Source: Schumannella luteola
GTDB lineage: Bacteria > Actinomycetota > Actinomycetes > Actinomycetales > Microbacteriaceae
Assembly (NCBI RefSeq): GCF_013408685.1
Contig: NZ_JACBZY010000001.1
Location: 186,001 to 250,000, forward strand
DNA: 64,000 nt
Reading direction: 5' to 3'
This document shows positions 42,281-51,316 of this stretch, one piece after another. A model generated the notes under the pieces. The model was not told the DNA's origin, ran no database searches, and saw nothing but the letters and a program-made list of their open reading frames with translations. Every line of letters begins with the position of its first letter. The stretch's first letter is position 1. A program made the position numbers and the translations under genes.

Positions 42281-42397
42281 AGTTCACCTCGAATCGTTCG
42301 GTCGCGGACATCCAGGTCCGTACCGAACCTCGGAAAAAAGCCAACCGCGACATTCTAGCCGAGGTGGCGGGGAGCTGTGACCGGGCAGCCGATCAGG

Positions 42398-42592
42398 TCA
42401 GCCGACCTGGCTGTCGCCGAGGCCGATCGCCGACGAGACCGCCGACTCGGGGATGCGGTACGACCGTCCGAAGCGCACGGCGGGCAGTTCGCCCGCGTGC
42501 ACCATGCGGTAGACGGTCATGTTCGACACGCGCATCATCTCCGCCACTTCGGCGACGGTGAGGAAGCGCACGTCGGAGAGATCCCCTGCCAT
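42398..42592 (-). CDS. Excisionase-type helix-turn-helix DNA-binding protein
   Basis: 64 residues: FLTVAEVAEMMRVSNMTVYRMVHAGELPAVRFGRSYRIPESAV is a single MerR/excisionase-like HTH (about 10-52) with no effector domain. It corresponds by sequence and position to mycobacterial Rv0500A, which also precedes bS22. It is not BldC, whose recognition helix differs. The ATG at 42592 is chosen because the homologous segment begins there; more sequence upstream is open but unlike protein. Confidence 0.88.
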   Translation of the reverse strand: MAGDLSDVRFLTVAEVAEMMRVSNMTVYRMVHAGELPAVRFGRSYRIPESAVSSAIGLGDSQVG

Positions 42593-42806
42593 TCGAGCCC
42601 CTGTGGTTCCGGTCGATCGAGCCCCCGTGAGTGCGGCGCACCCGGAGCACGAGCACGCTGTGACCAGTGTGACTGGAGTGCTCGACCGTGAGCATAGGGG
42701 CTGATGAGGATGCGCGTCTAGGCCTTCCCTCAGTGCCGGCTGTGTGCATCCGACCCCAGTGCGAGTGCCGCGTTCAGCGACTCCGGCGGCGACCTGGCGG
42801 GGCGGC

Positions 42807-43271
42807 TCAGCCGCGCTTCGCCCAGGGCAGCGCCTCGCCGAGGCGCTCCTGCGCCCCTTGGATCGCCGAGCGCGCCCCGAAGGCGGTGGTCGCGGCGACA
42901 CGGCCGAGTCGGCTGCCGACCTCGGTGCCGGCCCAGGCCGCGTGCACGGCGGCCAGCGGATCCGGCTCGCGGTCGGCGGCGGAGTAGCCGGCCAGCTCTG
43001 CGAAGCGGCCGATGAACTCCTCGACCTCGATGAGCGGGGCCGGGTCGAGGCGGTAGTAGCGGTGCTGCCCCTCCTCGCGCACGGTGACGAGCCCGTGCTC
43101 GCGCAGCGTCTTGAGGTGCTTCGACACGGTGGGCTGGCTGATGCCGAGCTCGGTCACCAGCTGTCCGACACTGATCTCGCCGGCGACGCCCGGTCGCGGG
43201 GCCAGCTGCAGCAGCCGGCTGAGCAGCTGCCGCCGCGTGGGATCCGCCACCACGTCGAAGATGTCCGCCAT
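42807..43271 (-). CDS. ArsR family winged-helix regulator
   Basis: 154 residues. IFDVVADPTRRQLLSRLLQL, then LVTELGISQPTVSKHLKTLREHGLVTVREEGQHRYYRLDPAPLIEVEEFIG (about 38-89) is a complete ArsR fold. No metal-binding CxC motif is seen, so the signal is unknown. The C-terminal half is an Ala-rich extension. TAGGTT (43283-43278 on the minus strand) ends six bases before the ATG. Divergent from the potassium transporter, so it may regulate ktrB. Confidence 0.88.
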   Translation of the reverse strand: MADIFDVVADPTRRQLLSRLLQLAPRPGVAGEISVGQLVTELGISQPTVSKHLKTLREHGLVTVREEGQHRYYRLDPAPLIEVEEFIGRFAELAGYSAADREPDPLAAVHAAWAGTEVGSRLGRVAATTAFGARSAIQGAQERLGEALPWAKRG

Positions 43272-43358
43272 TCCTCAAACCTAGTCGGGCATCCCTCGGG
43301 GATACCATGGCCCGCGTCGCCGGGAGACGCCCGGTCGGTGCGAGAACAGGGAGTCCGG

Positions 43359-44786
43359 ATGCGCGCGAAGCCCGTGCAGCGCGACCCCCTGCTGGTCCGT
43401 CTGCGGGAAGGCGTCGAGGACTTCGCGGCGTCGACGCCGGCGCGGTTCGCGATCACCGTGTTCGGCATCCTCGTGCTGATCTTCACCGGGCTCTTCCTGC
43501 TGCCGATCTCGACGACCTCGGGCGAGACCCCGCCGCTCATCGACGCGGTGTTCACCGCGGTCTCGGTGATCTGCGTGACGGGGCTCGCGACCGTCGACAT
43601 GGCCACCTACTGGTCGGGCTTCGGCCACGCGGTGATCTTCGTCGGCGTCGAGATCGGCGGCATCGGCGTGCTGACGCTCGCGTCGATCCTCGGCCTGGTG
43701 ATCAGCCGCAAGCTCGGCCTGCGCACGCGGCTGCTCGCGGCCGGGGACGCGAACCCGCTGCGCATGCGCAAGGGACCGATCTCCGAGGGTCAGGCGGTGC
43801 GCCTCGGCGAGACCGGCCAGCTGCTGCGCACGGTCGCGACGAGCGTGCTGGTGATCGAGCTGGGCGTGGCCGCGCTGCTGTTCCCGCGCATGCTCATCCA
43901 GGGGGTCGATCCGCTCAGCGCCGCCTGGCAGTCGATCTACTACTCCGCGATGGCGTTCACGAACACCGGCTTCGTGCCGACCGCCGAGGGGCTCACGCCC
44001 TACGAGACCGATCCGTGGTTCCTCACGGTGCTGATGATCGGCGTCTTCCTGGGGGCGATCGGCTTCCCGGTGATCTACGTGCTCGCCCGCAACATCCGGC
44101 GCCCGAAGCGCTGGTCGCTGCACGTGAAGCTGACGATCGTCACCTCGCTCGTGCTGCTCATCGGCGGCGCGATCCTGTTCTTCTTCCTCGAATACGACAA
44201 CCCGTCGTCGATGAAGGGGATGGACCCGGGCCAGCGCATCCTGCAGAGCTTCTTCATCTCCTCGATGGCGAGATCGGGCGGCTTCGCGACCCTCGACATG
44301 CACCAGTTCGACGGCTCGAGCCTCATGGTCGTCGACATGCTGATGTTCGTCGGCGGCGGCTCGGCCTCGACCGCCGGCGGCATCAAGGTGACGACGCTCG
44401 CGATCCTCTTCCTCGCCGCCTTCGCCGAGGCCAAGGGCGTGGACGACATGGAGGCCTTCGAGCGCCGCATCCCGCCGGACGTGCTGCGACTCGCCGTCAG
44501 CGTCGTGCTGTGGGGCGCGACGACAGTCGCGGTGTCGACCGTGCTGCTGCTCTGGATCACGCCGGATGAACGGCTCGACTACATCCTGTTCGACGCCATC
44601 AGCGCCTTCGCCACCTGCGGGCTGTCGTCGGGCTTCACGCAATCCGCCTCGGAACCGGCACAGTGGATCCTGGCGGGCACCATGTTCTTCGGGCGCATCG
44701 GCACGGTCACGCTGGCCGCCGCGCTCGCGTCGTCGACCCGGCGACGCCTCTACAAGCGACCGGAAGAGAGGCCCATCGTTGGTTGA
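43359..44786 (+). CDS. ktrB: Potassium uptake channel subunit (TrkH/KtrB)
   Basis: 475 residues, four repeats of membrane-pore-membrane. Filter-like loops are visible in order: VTGLATVDM, FTNTGFVPT, ARSGGFATLDM and FATCGLSSG. The signature GGGSASTAGGIKVTT lies between the third and fourth. It forms the ion path and partners the cytoplasmic gating ring encoded next. AGGGAG precedes the ATG by six bases. The long frame upstream runs antisense through the ArsR gene. Confidence 0.93.
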   Translation: MRAKPVQRDPLLVRLREGVEDFAASTPARFAITVFGILVLIFTGLFLLPISTTSGETPPLIDAVFTAVSVICVTGLATVDMATYWSGFGHAVIFVGVEIGGIGVLTLASILGLVISRKLGLRTRLLAAGDANPLRMRKGPISEGQAVRLGETGQLLRTVATSVLVIELGVAALLFPRMLIQGVDPLSAAWQSIYYSAMAFTNTGFVPTAEGLTPYETDPWFLTVLMIGVFLGAIGFPVIYVLARNIRRPKRWSLHVKLTIVTSLVLLIGGAILFFFLEYDNPSSMKGMDPGQRILQSFFISSMARSGGFATLDMHQFDGSSLMVVDMLMFVGGGSASTAGGIKVTTLAILFLAAFAEAKGVDDMEAFERRIPPDVLRLAVSVVLWGATTVAVSTVLLLWITPDERLDYILFDAISAFATCGLSSGFTQSASEPAQWILAGTMFFGRIGTVTLAAALASSTRRRLYKRPEERPIVG

Positions 44787-45447
44787 CAAGATCGCAGCGG
44801 ATGCCCCCGTGCTGGTGATCGGGCTCGGCCGCTTCGGCGCCGCGACCGCCGGTCAGCTCTCGCGCCTCGACCGCGACGTGCTCGTCGTCGACGAGGATGC
44901 GACGCTCGTGCAGAAGTGGTCGGAGCGCGTCACCCACGCGGTGCAGGCCGACGCCCGCTCGATCGACGCGCTGCGGCAGATCGGCGCGCAGGAGTTCTCG
45001 ATCGCGGTCGTCGCGGTCGGCTCGTCGATCGAGGCGAGCGTGCTCATCACGGCGAACCTGGTCGACCTCAAGATCCCGCAGATCTGGGCGAAGGCGATCA
45101 GCCAGTCGCACGGCAAGATCCTGTCGCGCATCGGCGCGAACCACGTGATCTACCCGGAGGCCGAGGCCGGCGAGCGCGTCGCGCACCTGGTCAACGGGCG
45201 CATGATCGACTTCATCGAGTTCGACGACGACTTCGCGGTCGTGAAGATGTACCCGCCGAAGCCGATCCGCGGCATGACGCTCGCCGACTCGCAGGTGCGC
45301 CGCAAGTTCGGCGTGACGGTCGTCGGCGTGAAGAGCCCGGGCAAGGACTTCACCTACGCGACCGCCGACACGGTCATCTCGAACCACGACCTGATCATCG
45401 CCAGCGGCAACTCGAAGGACATCGAGCGCTTCGCCCAGGCGACCTGA
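44779..45447 (+). CDS. ktrA: Potassium uptake regulatory subunit (TrkA/KtrA, RCK)
   Basis: 222 residues from the TTG at 44779, overlapping the ktrB stop by eight bases. RCK_N domain: VLVIGLGRFGAATAGQL (nucleotide loop, about 11-27), then ADARSIDALRQIGAQEFSIAVVAVGSSIEASVL. RCK_C lies at about 140-220. It binds ATP/ADP or NAD(H) and gates KtrB. AGAGAGG seven bases upstream supports the TTG start. Confidence 0.92.
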   Translation: MVDKIAADAPVLVIGLGRFGAATAGQLSRLDRDVLVVDEDATLVQKWSERVTHAVQADARSIDALRQIGAQEFSIAVVAVGSSIEASVLITANLVDLKIPQIWAKAISQSHGKILSRIGANHVIYPEAEAGERVAHLVNGRMIDFIEFDDDFAVVKMYPPKPIRGMTLADSQVRRKFGVTVVGVKSPGKDFTYATADTVISNHDLIIASGNSKDIERFAQAT

Positions 45448-45489
45448 CCAGCGTCGCATCCTGACCGGATCGGGCCAGGCCCGCGCGGG

Positions 45490-46323
45490 TCAGCGGCCCT
45501 CGGCGATCTCCTGCGTGCGCTGGATCGCGGCCTGGGAGGCGCGGAAGAACAGGTCGGCCAGGTCGCCCGTCTCGAGCACCTCGACGGCCTTCTCGGTCGT
45601 GCCCTTCGGGCTCGTGACCCGGCGGCGCAGCTCGGCCGCATCCACGTCGTCCGGCGCGACGGCGAGCAGCTCGCTCGCGCCGCGGAAGGTGCCCTCGACC
45701 ATGGTGGTCGCCTGCTCGGCGCTGAAGCCGAGGCGCTGGGCGACCTCGATGTACTTCTCGATGAAGAGGAACACGAAGGCGGGGCCCGATCCCGAGATCG
45801 TCGAGAGGGCCGCGATCTGGTCCTCGTCGACGACGACCACCGAGCCGACCGTCTCGAACAGGCGGGCGACCAGCGCGACGTCGTCGTCGGAGGCGCGCGA
45901 GCCGCCGGCGACGCCGGTCACGCCGAGGCCGACGGTCGACGGGGTGTTCGGCATCGAGCGCACGACCACGTTGGGGATGCGCTCCTCCATCGACGCCGCG
46001 GTGACGCCCGCGGCGAGGCTGACGACGATCGCGTCGGGCTCGAGGTGCGGGCGGATGTCGTCGAGCAGGTCGGCCACCATGTAGGGCTTCACGCCGATCA
46101 GCACGATCTTCGCGCCGTCCAGCGCGCGGGCGCTGCCGTCGGCGTCGCGCTCGAGCGCATACGACATGACGCCCTCGCCGGCGAGCGCATCCGCCTTGGC
46201 GACGGTGCGGTTCGTGACGCGGATGCCGCCGTCGACATGCACGTCAGGAGAGCGCAATCCGCTGAGGATCGCCCCTCCCATCGATCCGGCTCCGAGGATG
46301 GCGATGGCAGGCAGGTCAGTCAC
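45490..46323 (-). CDS. proC: Pyrroline-5-carboxylate reductase
   Basis: 277 residues, catalysing the last step of proline synthesis. IAILGAGSMGGAILSGL is the NADPH loop (about 7-23). VLIGVKPYMV, VSLAAGVTAASME and VVRSMPNTPSTVGLG follow, and the C-terminal family signature ISGSGPAFVFLFIEKYIEVAQRLGFS is complete. GTG start at 46323; TACACT (46336-46331 on the minus strand) ends seven bases before it. Alternative upstream starts would precede that box. Confidence 0.95.
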   Translation of the reverse strand: MTDLPAIAILGAGSMGGAILSGLRSPDVHVDGGIRVTNRTVAKADALAGEGVMSYALERDADGSARALDGAKIVLIGVKPYMVADLLDDIRPHLEPDAIVVSLAAGVTAASMEERIPNVVVRSMPNTPSTVGLGVTGVAGGSRASDDDVALVARLFETVGSVVVVDEDQIAALSTISGSGPAFVFLFIEKYIEVAQRLGFSAEQATTMVEGTFRGASELLAVAPDDVDAAELRRRVTSPKGTTEKAVEVLETGDLADLFFRASQAAIQRTQEIAEGR

Positions 46324-46375
46324 CCTCGCAAGTGTAGGTTTGGGGCACTGTCCCCGACGAGACGAGGTGCGCGGC

Positions 46376-47338
46376 GTGAGTGCGAGCGGTGGCAACAAGG
46401 CGATCCTGGCGGCGATGGGGGCGAACCTCGGGATCGCGATCACCAAGTTCGTCGCCTTCCTCTTCTCGGGCTCGAGCTCGATGCTCGCCGAGAGCGTGCA
46501 CTCCCTCGCCGACACCGCCAACCAGGTGCTGCTGCTGGTCGGCGGCCGCCGCGCGAAGAAGAAGGCGGATGCCGAGCACCCCTTCGGCTACGGGCGCGCC
46601 CGCTACCTGTACGCCTTCGTCGTCTCGATCATCCTGTTCACCATCGGCGGGGTGTTCTCGATCTACGAGGGCATCGAGAAGCTGCAGCACCCGCACCCGC
46701 TCGAGAACGCGTGGCTGCCCCTGCTCGTGCTCGGCATCGCGATCGTGCTCGAGGGCTTCTCGCTGCGCACCGCGATCGTCGAGTCGCGCCCGTTCAAGGG
46801 CGACGGCAGCTGGGTGCAGTTCGTGCGCCGGGCGAAGGCTCCCGAGCTCCCGGTCGTGCTGCTCGAAGACACGGCGGCTCTCACCGGCCTCGTCTTCGCC
46901 GGCCTCGGTGTCGGACTCACCGCGCTCACCGGCAACGGCGTCTTCGATGCGATCGGCACCCTGCTGATCGGCCTGCTGCTGGTGGTCGTGGCGATCATCC
47001 TCGGCATCGAGACGAAGAGCCTGCTCATCGGCGAGGGGGCGAGCCCCGAGGATGTGACGCGCATCCGCGACGCGTTCAACGCGCACCGCCAGGTCGAGGC
47101 GCTCATCCACATGAAGACGCTCTACCTCGGGCCCGACGAGCTGCTCGTCGCGGCGAAGGTCGCGCTGCCGCGGGCGACGCGACTGCCCGAGATCGCCTCG
47201 GCGATCAACACGATCGAGTCCGACATCCGCGAGGCCGTGCCGCACGCGCGCGTGATCTACATCGAGCCCGACATCTACATCCCGTCGGCGGCGGATGCGC
47301 CCTCGACCGACCGCATCATCATCAAGTCGGCCGACTGA
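46376..47338 (+). CDS. Cation diffusion facilitator family transporter
   Basis: 320 residues, six membrane helices. MLAESVHSLADTANQVLLLVGGRRA gives the S-x3-D metal site of helix 2 (HSLAD), and LLEDTAALTGLVFAG the D-x3-D-like site of helix 5 (EDTAA). The C-terminal cytoplasmic domain is HIHMKT-like (EALIHMKTLYLGP). Exports zinc, manganese or iron in exchange for protons; the metal is not clear. GTG start behind a GAGG site. Confidence 0.87.
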   Translation: MSASGGNKAILAAMGANLGIAITKFVAFLFSGSSSMLAESVHSLADTANQVLLLVGGRRAKKKADAEHPFGYGRARYLYAFVVSIILFTIGGVFSIYEGIEKLQHPHPLENAWLPLLVLGIAIVLEGFSLRTAIVESRPFKGDGSWVQFVRRAKAPELPVVLLEDTAALTGLVFAGLGVGLTALTGNGVFDAIGTLLIGLLLVVVAIILGIETKSLLIGEGASPEDVTRIRDAFNAHRQVEALIHMKTLYLGPDELLVAAKVALPRATRLPEIASAINTIESDIREAVPHARVIYIEPDIYIPSAADAPSTDRIIIKSAD

Positions 47339-47444
47339 CGGCGCCCGCCGCGCACCCGCGGCGATGCGGGGCCGAGCGCGAGCCCGCGCCCCCAGTGCGC
47401 GGGGCGCGACCCCGGAAACCGGCGCGTTCCCAGGGCTCATCCGG

Positions 47445-48740
47445 ATGCGCGTTGTTACGGTCTCCCCCGTGGCCGGCAGACGAGACGACGAGATCGCGCC
47501 CCCGACCCCTCTCGCCCGGCATGGCCGGCAGCGGCGTCGCGGAGCGGCCCGCACGATCGCGAGCCTGCTCGCGCTGACCCTCGCGGTCGGCGTGATCAGC
47601 GCCGGCAGCGTCGCCGCCTTCGCGTTCTACCGGGTCAGCAACACGATCCAGAAGAATGCCGTCAGCATCACCCAGGAGGGGCAGAAGCCGCCGAAGGTCG
47701 GCGCGATCAAGGGCGCCGTGAACCTGCTGCTCGTCGGCAGCGACTCCGGCGGCGGCAACAGCACCTACGGCGATCGCGGCGAGAACCTCAACGACGTCAC
47801 GATCCTCGTGCACATCTCGCCGGTGTCGCACTCGGTCACCGCGCTGAGCATCCCGCGCGACCTCTACGGACCGCAGGCCGCCTGCACCCGCGAGAACGGC
47901 TCCAAGGCCCCGGCGGTCAGTCAGGTCAAGTTCAACGAGGCGCTCTCCCGCGGCGGCCTCGGCTGCGTCGCCGCCGCCGTCACCGGGCTCACGGGGCTGC
48001 CGGTCGACTACGCCGCGAAGATCGAGTTCGACGGCGTCGTCGCCATGTCGGATGCGGTCGGCGGCGTGCAGGTCTGCCTCGCCACCAAGATCGACGACCC
48101 GAAGTCGGGCCTCGACCTGCCGGCCGGCGAGAGCACCATCCAGGGCTCGCAGGCGCTCGCGTTCCTGCGCACCCGTCACGGCCTGCCCGACGGCAGCGAC
48201 CTGATGCGCATCGGCAACCAGCAGGTGTTCATGTCGGCGCTGATCCGCAAGATCAAGAGCGCCGACACCCTCACCAACCCGGCGACGCTCTACAACCTCG
48301 CCACGGCCGCCGCCGACAACATGCAGCTCAGCACCGAGCTCGCCAACAGCGAGACCATGATCTCGATCGCGGTCGCCCTCAAGGACATCCCGGCCGACCG
48401 CATCACCTTCGTGCAGTACCCGTCGACGCCGACCTACATCAACGGCATCAGCGTGACGATCGGCAACAAGCGCGACGCGAAGATCCTGACGGATGCGATC
48501 GGCGCCGACCAGGCGGTCACCGCAGGCAAGCTCGGCGGCGCGGCCGTCGACACCGGTGCCGCGAGCGGTGCTCCCTCCGACGCCGCGAGCGCCCCCGCCT
48601 CCGGCGCCCCGTCGGGCGCGGCCTCGGGCTCGCCGGCCGATGAGGTCTCGAGCGACCCGAACGCCCCCGTCGCCCTGCCGACGAGCGTCACCGGTCAGTC
48701 GGCAGCGCAGCAGACCTGCTCGCGCGGTCAGACCGGCTGA
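47445..48740 (+). CDS. LytR-CpsA-Psr family cell-wall glycopolymer ligase
   Basis: 431 residues. Basic N terminus, one membrane helix (about 37-60), then the extracytoplasmic LCP domain: NLLLVGSDSGGGN, DVTILVHISPVSHSVTALSIPRDLYGP (catalytic Arg and Asp), FDGVVAMSDAVGGVQVCL and ALAFLRTRHGLPDGSDLMRIGNQQ. The tail (about 360-431) is Ala/Ser/Gly/Pro-rich. LCP proteins attach teichoic-like polymers to peptidoglycan. A GTG at 47469 is an alternative start; both keep the helix. Confidence 0.9.
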   Translation: MRVVTVSPVAGRRDDEIAPPTPLARHGRQRRRGAARTIASLLALTLAVGVISAGSVAAFAFYRVSNTIQKNAVSITQEGQKPPKVGAIKGAVNLLLVGSDSGGGNSTYGDRGENLNDVTILVHISPVSHSVTALSIPRDLYGPQAACTRENGSKAPAVSQVKFNEALSRGGLGCVAAAVTGLTGLPVDYAAKIEFDGVVAMSDAVGGVQVCLATKIDDPKSGLDLPAGESTIQGSQALAFLRTRHGLPDGSDLMRIGNQQVFMSALIRKIKSADTLTNPATLYNLATAAADNMQLSTELANSETMISIAVALKDIPADRITFVQYPSTPTYINGISVTIGNKRDAKILTDAIGADQAVTAGKLGGAAVDTGAASGAPSDAASAPASGAPSGAASGSPADEVSSDPNAPVALPTSVTGQSAAQQTCSRGQTG

Positions 48741-48750
48741 GCCTCGTCGC

Positions 48751-49215
48751 TCAGCGTTTCGCGCTGAAGAACCGCTCGAGCACGTCGCCGCACTCCCGCT
48801 CGAGCACACCGGGCAGCACCTCGACCCGGTGGTTCTGACGCCGATCGCGCAGCAGCTCGTGCACGCTGCCGGCCGCGCCGGCCTTCGCATCCCAGGCTCC
48901 GAAAACGACCCGGGGGATGCGCGCCGCGACGATCGCGCCCGCGCACAGCACGCACGGCTCGAGGGTGACGACGAGCGTCGCGTCCTCGAGGTGCCAGTCC
49001 TCGCGCAGCGCGGCGGCCGTCCGGATCGCGACCACCTCGGCGTGCGCGGTCGGATCGTTCGTGAGCTCGCGCTCGTTGCGTCCCGTCGCGAGCAGCTCCC
49101 CGGCGCCGTCGAGCAGCACCGCGCCCACCGGCACGTCGCCGTGCCGCTCGGCCGCAGCCGCCTCGTCGAGGGCGCGGCGCATCCACGGCTCCCAGACGGT
49201 GAGGGATGGATCCAC
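48751..49215 (-). CDS. tadA: tRNA(adenine-34) deaminase
   Basis: 154 residues. Zinc site HAEVVAI (His and catalytic Glu) and PCVLCAGA (two cysteines), with ARIPRVVFGAWDAKAGAAGSV typical of TadA rather than cytosine or guanine deaminases. It makes inosine at the wobble position of tRNA-Arg(ACG). GTG start at 49215; helix WEPWMRRALDEA lies just after. It meets the LCP gene tail to tail with 10 bases between. Confidence 0.9.
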   Translation of the reverse strand: MDPSLTVWEPWMRRALDEAAAAERHGDVPVGAVLLDGAGELLATGRNERELTNDPTAHAEVVAIRTAAALREDWHLEDATLVVTLEPCVLCAGAIVAARIPRVVFGAWDAKAGAAGSVHELLRDRRQNHRVEVLPGVLERECGDVLERFFSAKR

Positions 49216-49327
49216 GCGCGCTCCTCGCCCGCGTCTCGCACCGACCGGCGGTCGGCGGGCGGCGGGCAACCGCGGCAGCGTGTCGTCGCCGGTGCCGGAG
49301 GTCTCCGGCGGCGGGTAGCCTGAGCCT

Positions 49328-49960
49328 ATGCGAGTGCACGTCGCCGACCACCCTCTGATCACCCACAAGCTCACCGTGCTGCGGGACCGGGAGACGCCCT
49401 CGCCGACCTTCCGCGCGCTGGCCGAAGAGCTCGTGACGCTGCTCGCCTACGAGGCGACCCGCGACGTCCACGTCGTCGAGGTGCCCGTGACCACCCCGGT
49501 CGCCGAGACCACCGGCCTCGCGATCGCGACGCCGCGTCCGCTCGTCGTGCCGATCCTGCGCGCCGGTCTCGGCATGCTCGAGGGCATGGTCAAGCTGCTG
49601 CCCACCGCCGAGGTCGGCTTCCTCGGCATGGTGCGCAACGAAGAGACCCTGCAGCCCGACATCTACGCCGAGCGCCTGCCGGACGACCTCAGCGACCGTC
49701 AGTGCTTCGTGCTCGACCCGATGCTCGCCACCGGCGGATCGCTCATCGCCGCGATCGACTACCTGCTGGCGCGCGGCGCGAAGGATGTCACCGCCGTCTG
49801 CCTGCTCGCCGCCCCCGAGGGCCTCAAGGCCGTCGAAGAGGCCACCGCGGGCCGCGATGTGACGGTCGTGCTCGGCGCCGTCGACTCGCACCTCGACGAG
49901 AACGGGTTCATCATCCCCGGCCTCGGCGACGCGGGCGACCGCCTGTACGGCGTCGTCTGA
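49328..49960 (+). CDS. upp: Uracil phosphoribosyltransferase
   Basis: 210 residues. PRPP loop [13 protein letters not shown] (about 128-140), [21 protein letters not shown] preceding the loop and the C-terminal [12 protein letters not shown] all match UPRT, which salvages uracil to UMP. TAGCCT at 49316-49321 ends six bases before the ATG. Followed four bases later by a tiny membrane protein. Confidence 0.95.
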   Translation: MRVHVADHPLITHKLTVLRDRETPSPTFRALAEELVTLLAYEATRDVHVVEVPVTTPVAETTGLAIATPRPLVVPILRAGLGMLEGMVKLLPTAEVGFLGMVRNEETLQPDIYAERLPDDLSDRQCFVLDPMLATGGSLIAAIDYLLARGAKDVTAVCLLAAPEGLKAVEEATAGRDVTVVLGAVDSHLDENGFIIPGLGDAGDRLYGVV

Positions 49961-49964
49961 GCCG

Positions 49965-50090
49965 ATGGCCCGCCGCACCAGCGCCCCGCGCTACAACCTC
50001 CTGAAGTTCCTGCTCGACTGCGCCGCCACGCTCCTCACCGGCGGCCTCTGGCTGATCTGGATCTTCGTGCGGGAGATGCGCTACCGCTGA
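49965..50090 (+). CDS. Small membrane protein (hypothetical) after upp
   Basis: 41 residues: basic start MARRTSAPRYN, one hydrophobic helix FLLDCAATLLTGGLWLIWIFV and REMRYR at the end. The pattern resembles short DUF-type actinobacterial proteins, but I cannot name it. Four bases after upp, so co-transcribed. Confidence 0.55.
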   Translation: MARRTSAPRYNLLKFLLDCAATLLTGGLWLIWIFVREMRYR

Positions 50091-50164
50091 GCCGTCGGCG
50101 ACACCTCCGGCGACCGTGTGTGACGCTCTGTGACGCCTCCGACGCTCTCTCATAACGTCGGGTG

Positions 50165-50204
50165 TTGACGAATGTTGCGTGAGTGCATGAAACTTGCGTT
50201 CATG
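50165..50204 (+). promoter_or_regulatory. Promoter/operator region of the orphan winged-helix gene
   Basis: TTGACG (50165-50170) is a possible -35 box. Downstream, CATGAA (50186-50191) pairs with TTCATG (50199-50204) and TTGCGT occurs twice. Repeated TGTGACGC lies just upstream. The 381-base gap 50091-50471 shows nothing else; it is one of few here with a full-length promoter look. Confidence 0.4.
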
Positions 50205-50471
50205 ACCGCGAACGTGCACACCCTGACCTCCCGCGAGGCCTCGGGGGATGCCGGCATGATGATGCCGGTGCGTGCGGTCATGTGCTGTCGAATGTGTGCC
50301 TGACCAGCGACCTCCTCGCCGGGTCCCGCCGATGACCGTCTCCCTGCTTCCGAGCGCAGCGCCCCCGAGCGTCCGCCTCAGCAGCGAGACAGCCGGCACC
50401 GGGACCCCCGGGTTCTCCGCTCTCCGAGCGAACCCGTTCCCCACACTCGCACCGCACACTCACTGAGGCCC

Positions 50472-51248
50472 ATGTCTGACATCGACACCCCGACGGGGCC
50501 CCAGGCATCCGAAGGATTCGACACCATGTCCATCGCCGCTCTCGACGACTTCCGCACCACCTCCGCCGCTCCCCGCCTCCGCGCCGTGCCCCGCCCGGTC
50601 GCCGAGCCGACCGTCAGCGCCCCGTCGCGCGTCCGCGCCGTTCCCGAGGGCACCGAGGCCCGCGGCTTCGCGCTCTACATCGGCCTCGACGAGGCCAAGG
50701 CCCTCGCCGCCGGCACCGACCTCGGCGCCGTCGTTCGCGCCATCAAGGGTCTGCTGGGCGAGATCGCCCCCGAGGCCGAGGCCTATGCGGCCGTCGCCCT
50801 CGCCCCGGCCGGCGCCGGCGGACGCGACGTGGATGTGGTGCGTCGCGCCTTGCAGGACCCGTCGGCCCAGCAGAAGGTGCGCCCCGAGCCGGAGGCCGCG
50901 CCCGAGCCGCGCAGCGGCGTCGTGATCGACATCTCGCGCAAGCGCGTCGTGCTCGACGGCGAGACCGCCCCGCTCACCTACAAGGAGTTCGAGCTGCTGC
51001 AGTTCCTCGTGCTGCGCGAGGGCCGCACGGTCGAGCGCGCCGAGATCCTGACCAGCCTCTGGTCGGAGGGCTCGGACGAGGATGTGCCGAACGAGCGCAC
51101 GATCGACGTGCACGTGCGTCGCCTGCGCTCGAAGCTCGGCGCCTTCGAGGACATCGTGCGCACCGTGCGCGGATCGGGCTACCGCTTCGACCGTCACGCC
51201 GACGTCGCGATCCGCTGGGCGTCGACGCCGTCGCCCGACATTTTTTGA
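50472..51248 (+). CDS. Orphan OmpR-type winged-helix protein without receiver domain
   Basis: 258 residues. About 1-65 is low complexity; about 66-130 is a short folded region (GFALYIGLDEAKALAAGTDLGAVVRAIKGLL) with no aspartate phosphorylation pocket. About 155-243 is a full OmpR effector: RKRVVLDGETAPLTYKEFELLQFLVLREGRTVERAEILTSLW, then NERTIDVHVRRLRSKLG and IVRTVRGSGYRF. No kinase is adjacent, and its control must be through the odd N-terminal part. The stop is followed by ACATTTTTTGAGC, a T-run that could help terminate. Confidence 0.85.
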   Translation: MSDIDTPTGPQASEGFDTMSIAALDDFRTTSAAPRLRAVPRPVAEPTVSAPSRVRAVPEGTEARGFALYIGLDEAKALAAGTDLGAVVRAIKGLLGEIAPEAEAYAAVALAPAGAGGRDVDVVRRALQDPSAQQKVRPEPEAAPEPRSGVVIDISRKRVVLDGETAPLTYKEFELLQFLVLREGRTVERAEILTSLWSEGSDEDVPNERTIDVHVRRLRSKLGAFEDIVRTVRGSGYRFDRHADVAIRWASTPSPDIF

Positions 51249-51304
51249 GCTCTCACCCCAGAGCGGTGTCTTCGAAGTATCTTCTGAGCGCTCGCGACCG
51301 CGGC

Positions 51305-51310
51305 TAGCAT
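51305..51310 (+). promoter_or_regulatory. Predicted -10 box of the cupin gene (leaderless)
   Basis: TAGCAT ends six bases before the GTG at 51317. Confidence 0.5.
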
Positions 51311-51316
51311 CGTCGG

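Noticed and set aside
42171-42353. A 60-codon frame overlapping bS22 on the same strand
   Set aside because: Wrong phase; the 32-residue bS22 with its Shine-Dalgarno explains the region.
42398-42592. BldC developmental regulator
   Set aside because: The HTH recognition region differs from BldC; position beside bS22 and sequence agree with the Rv0500A type.
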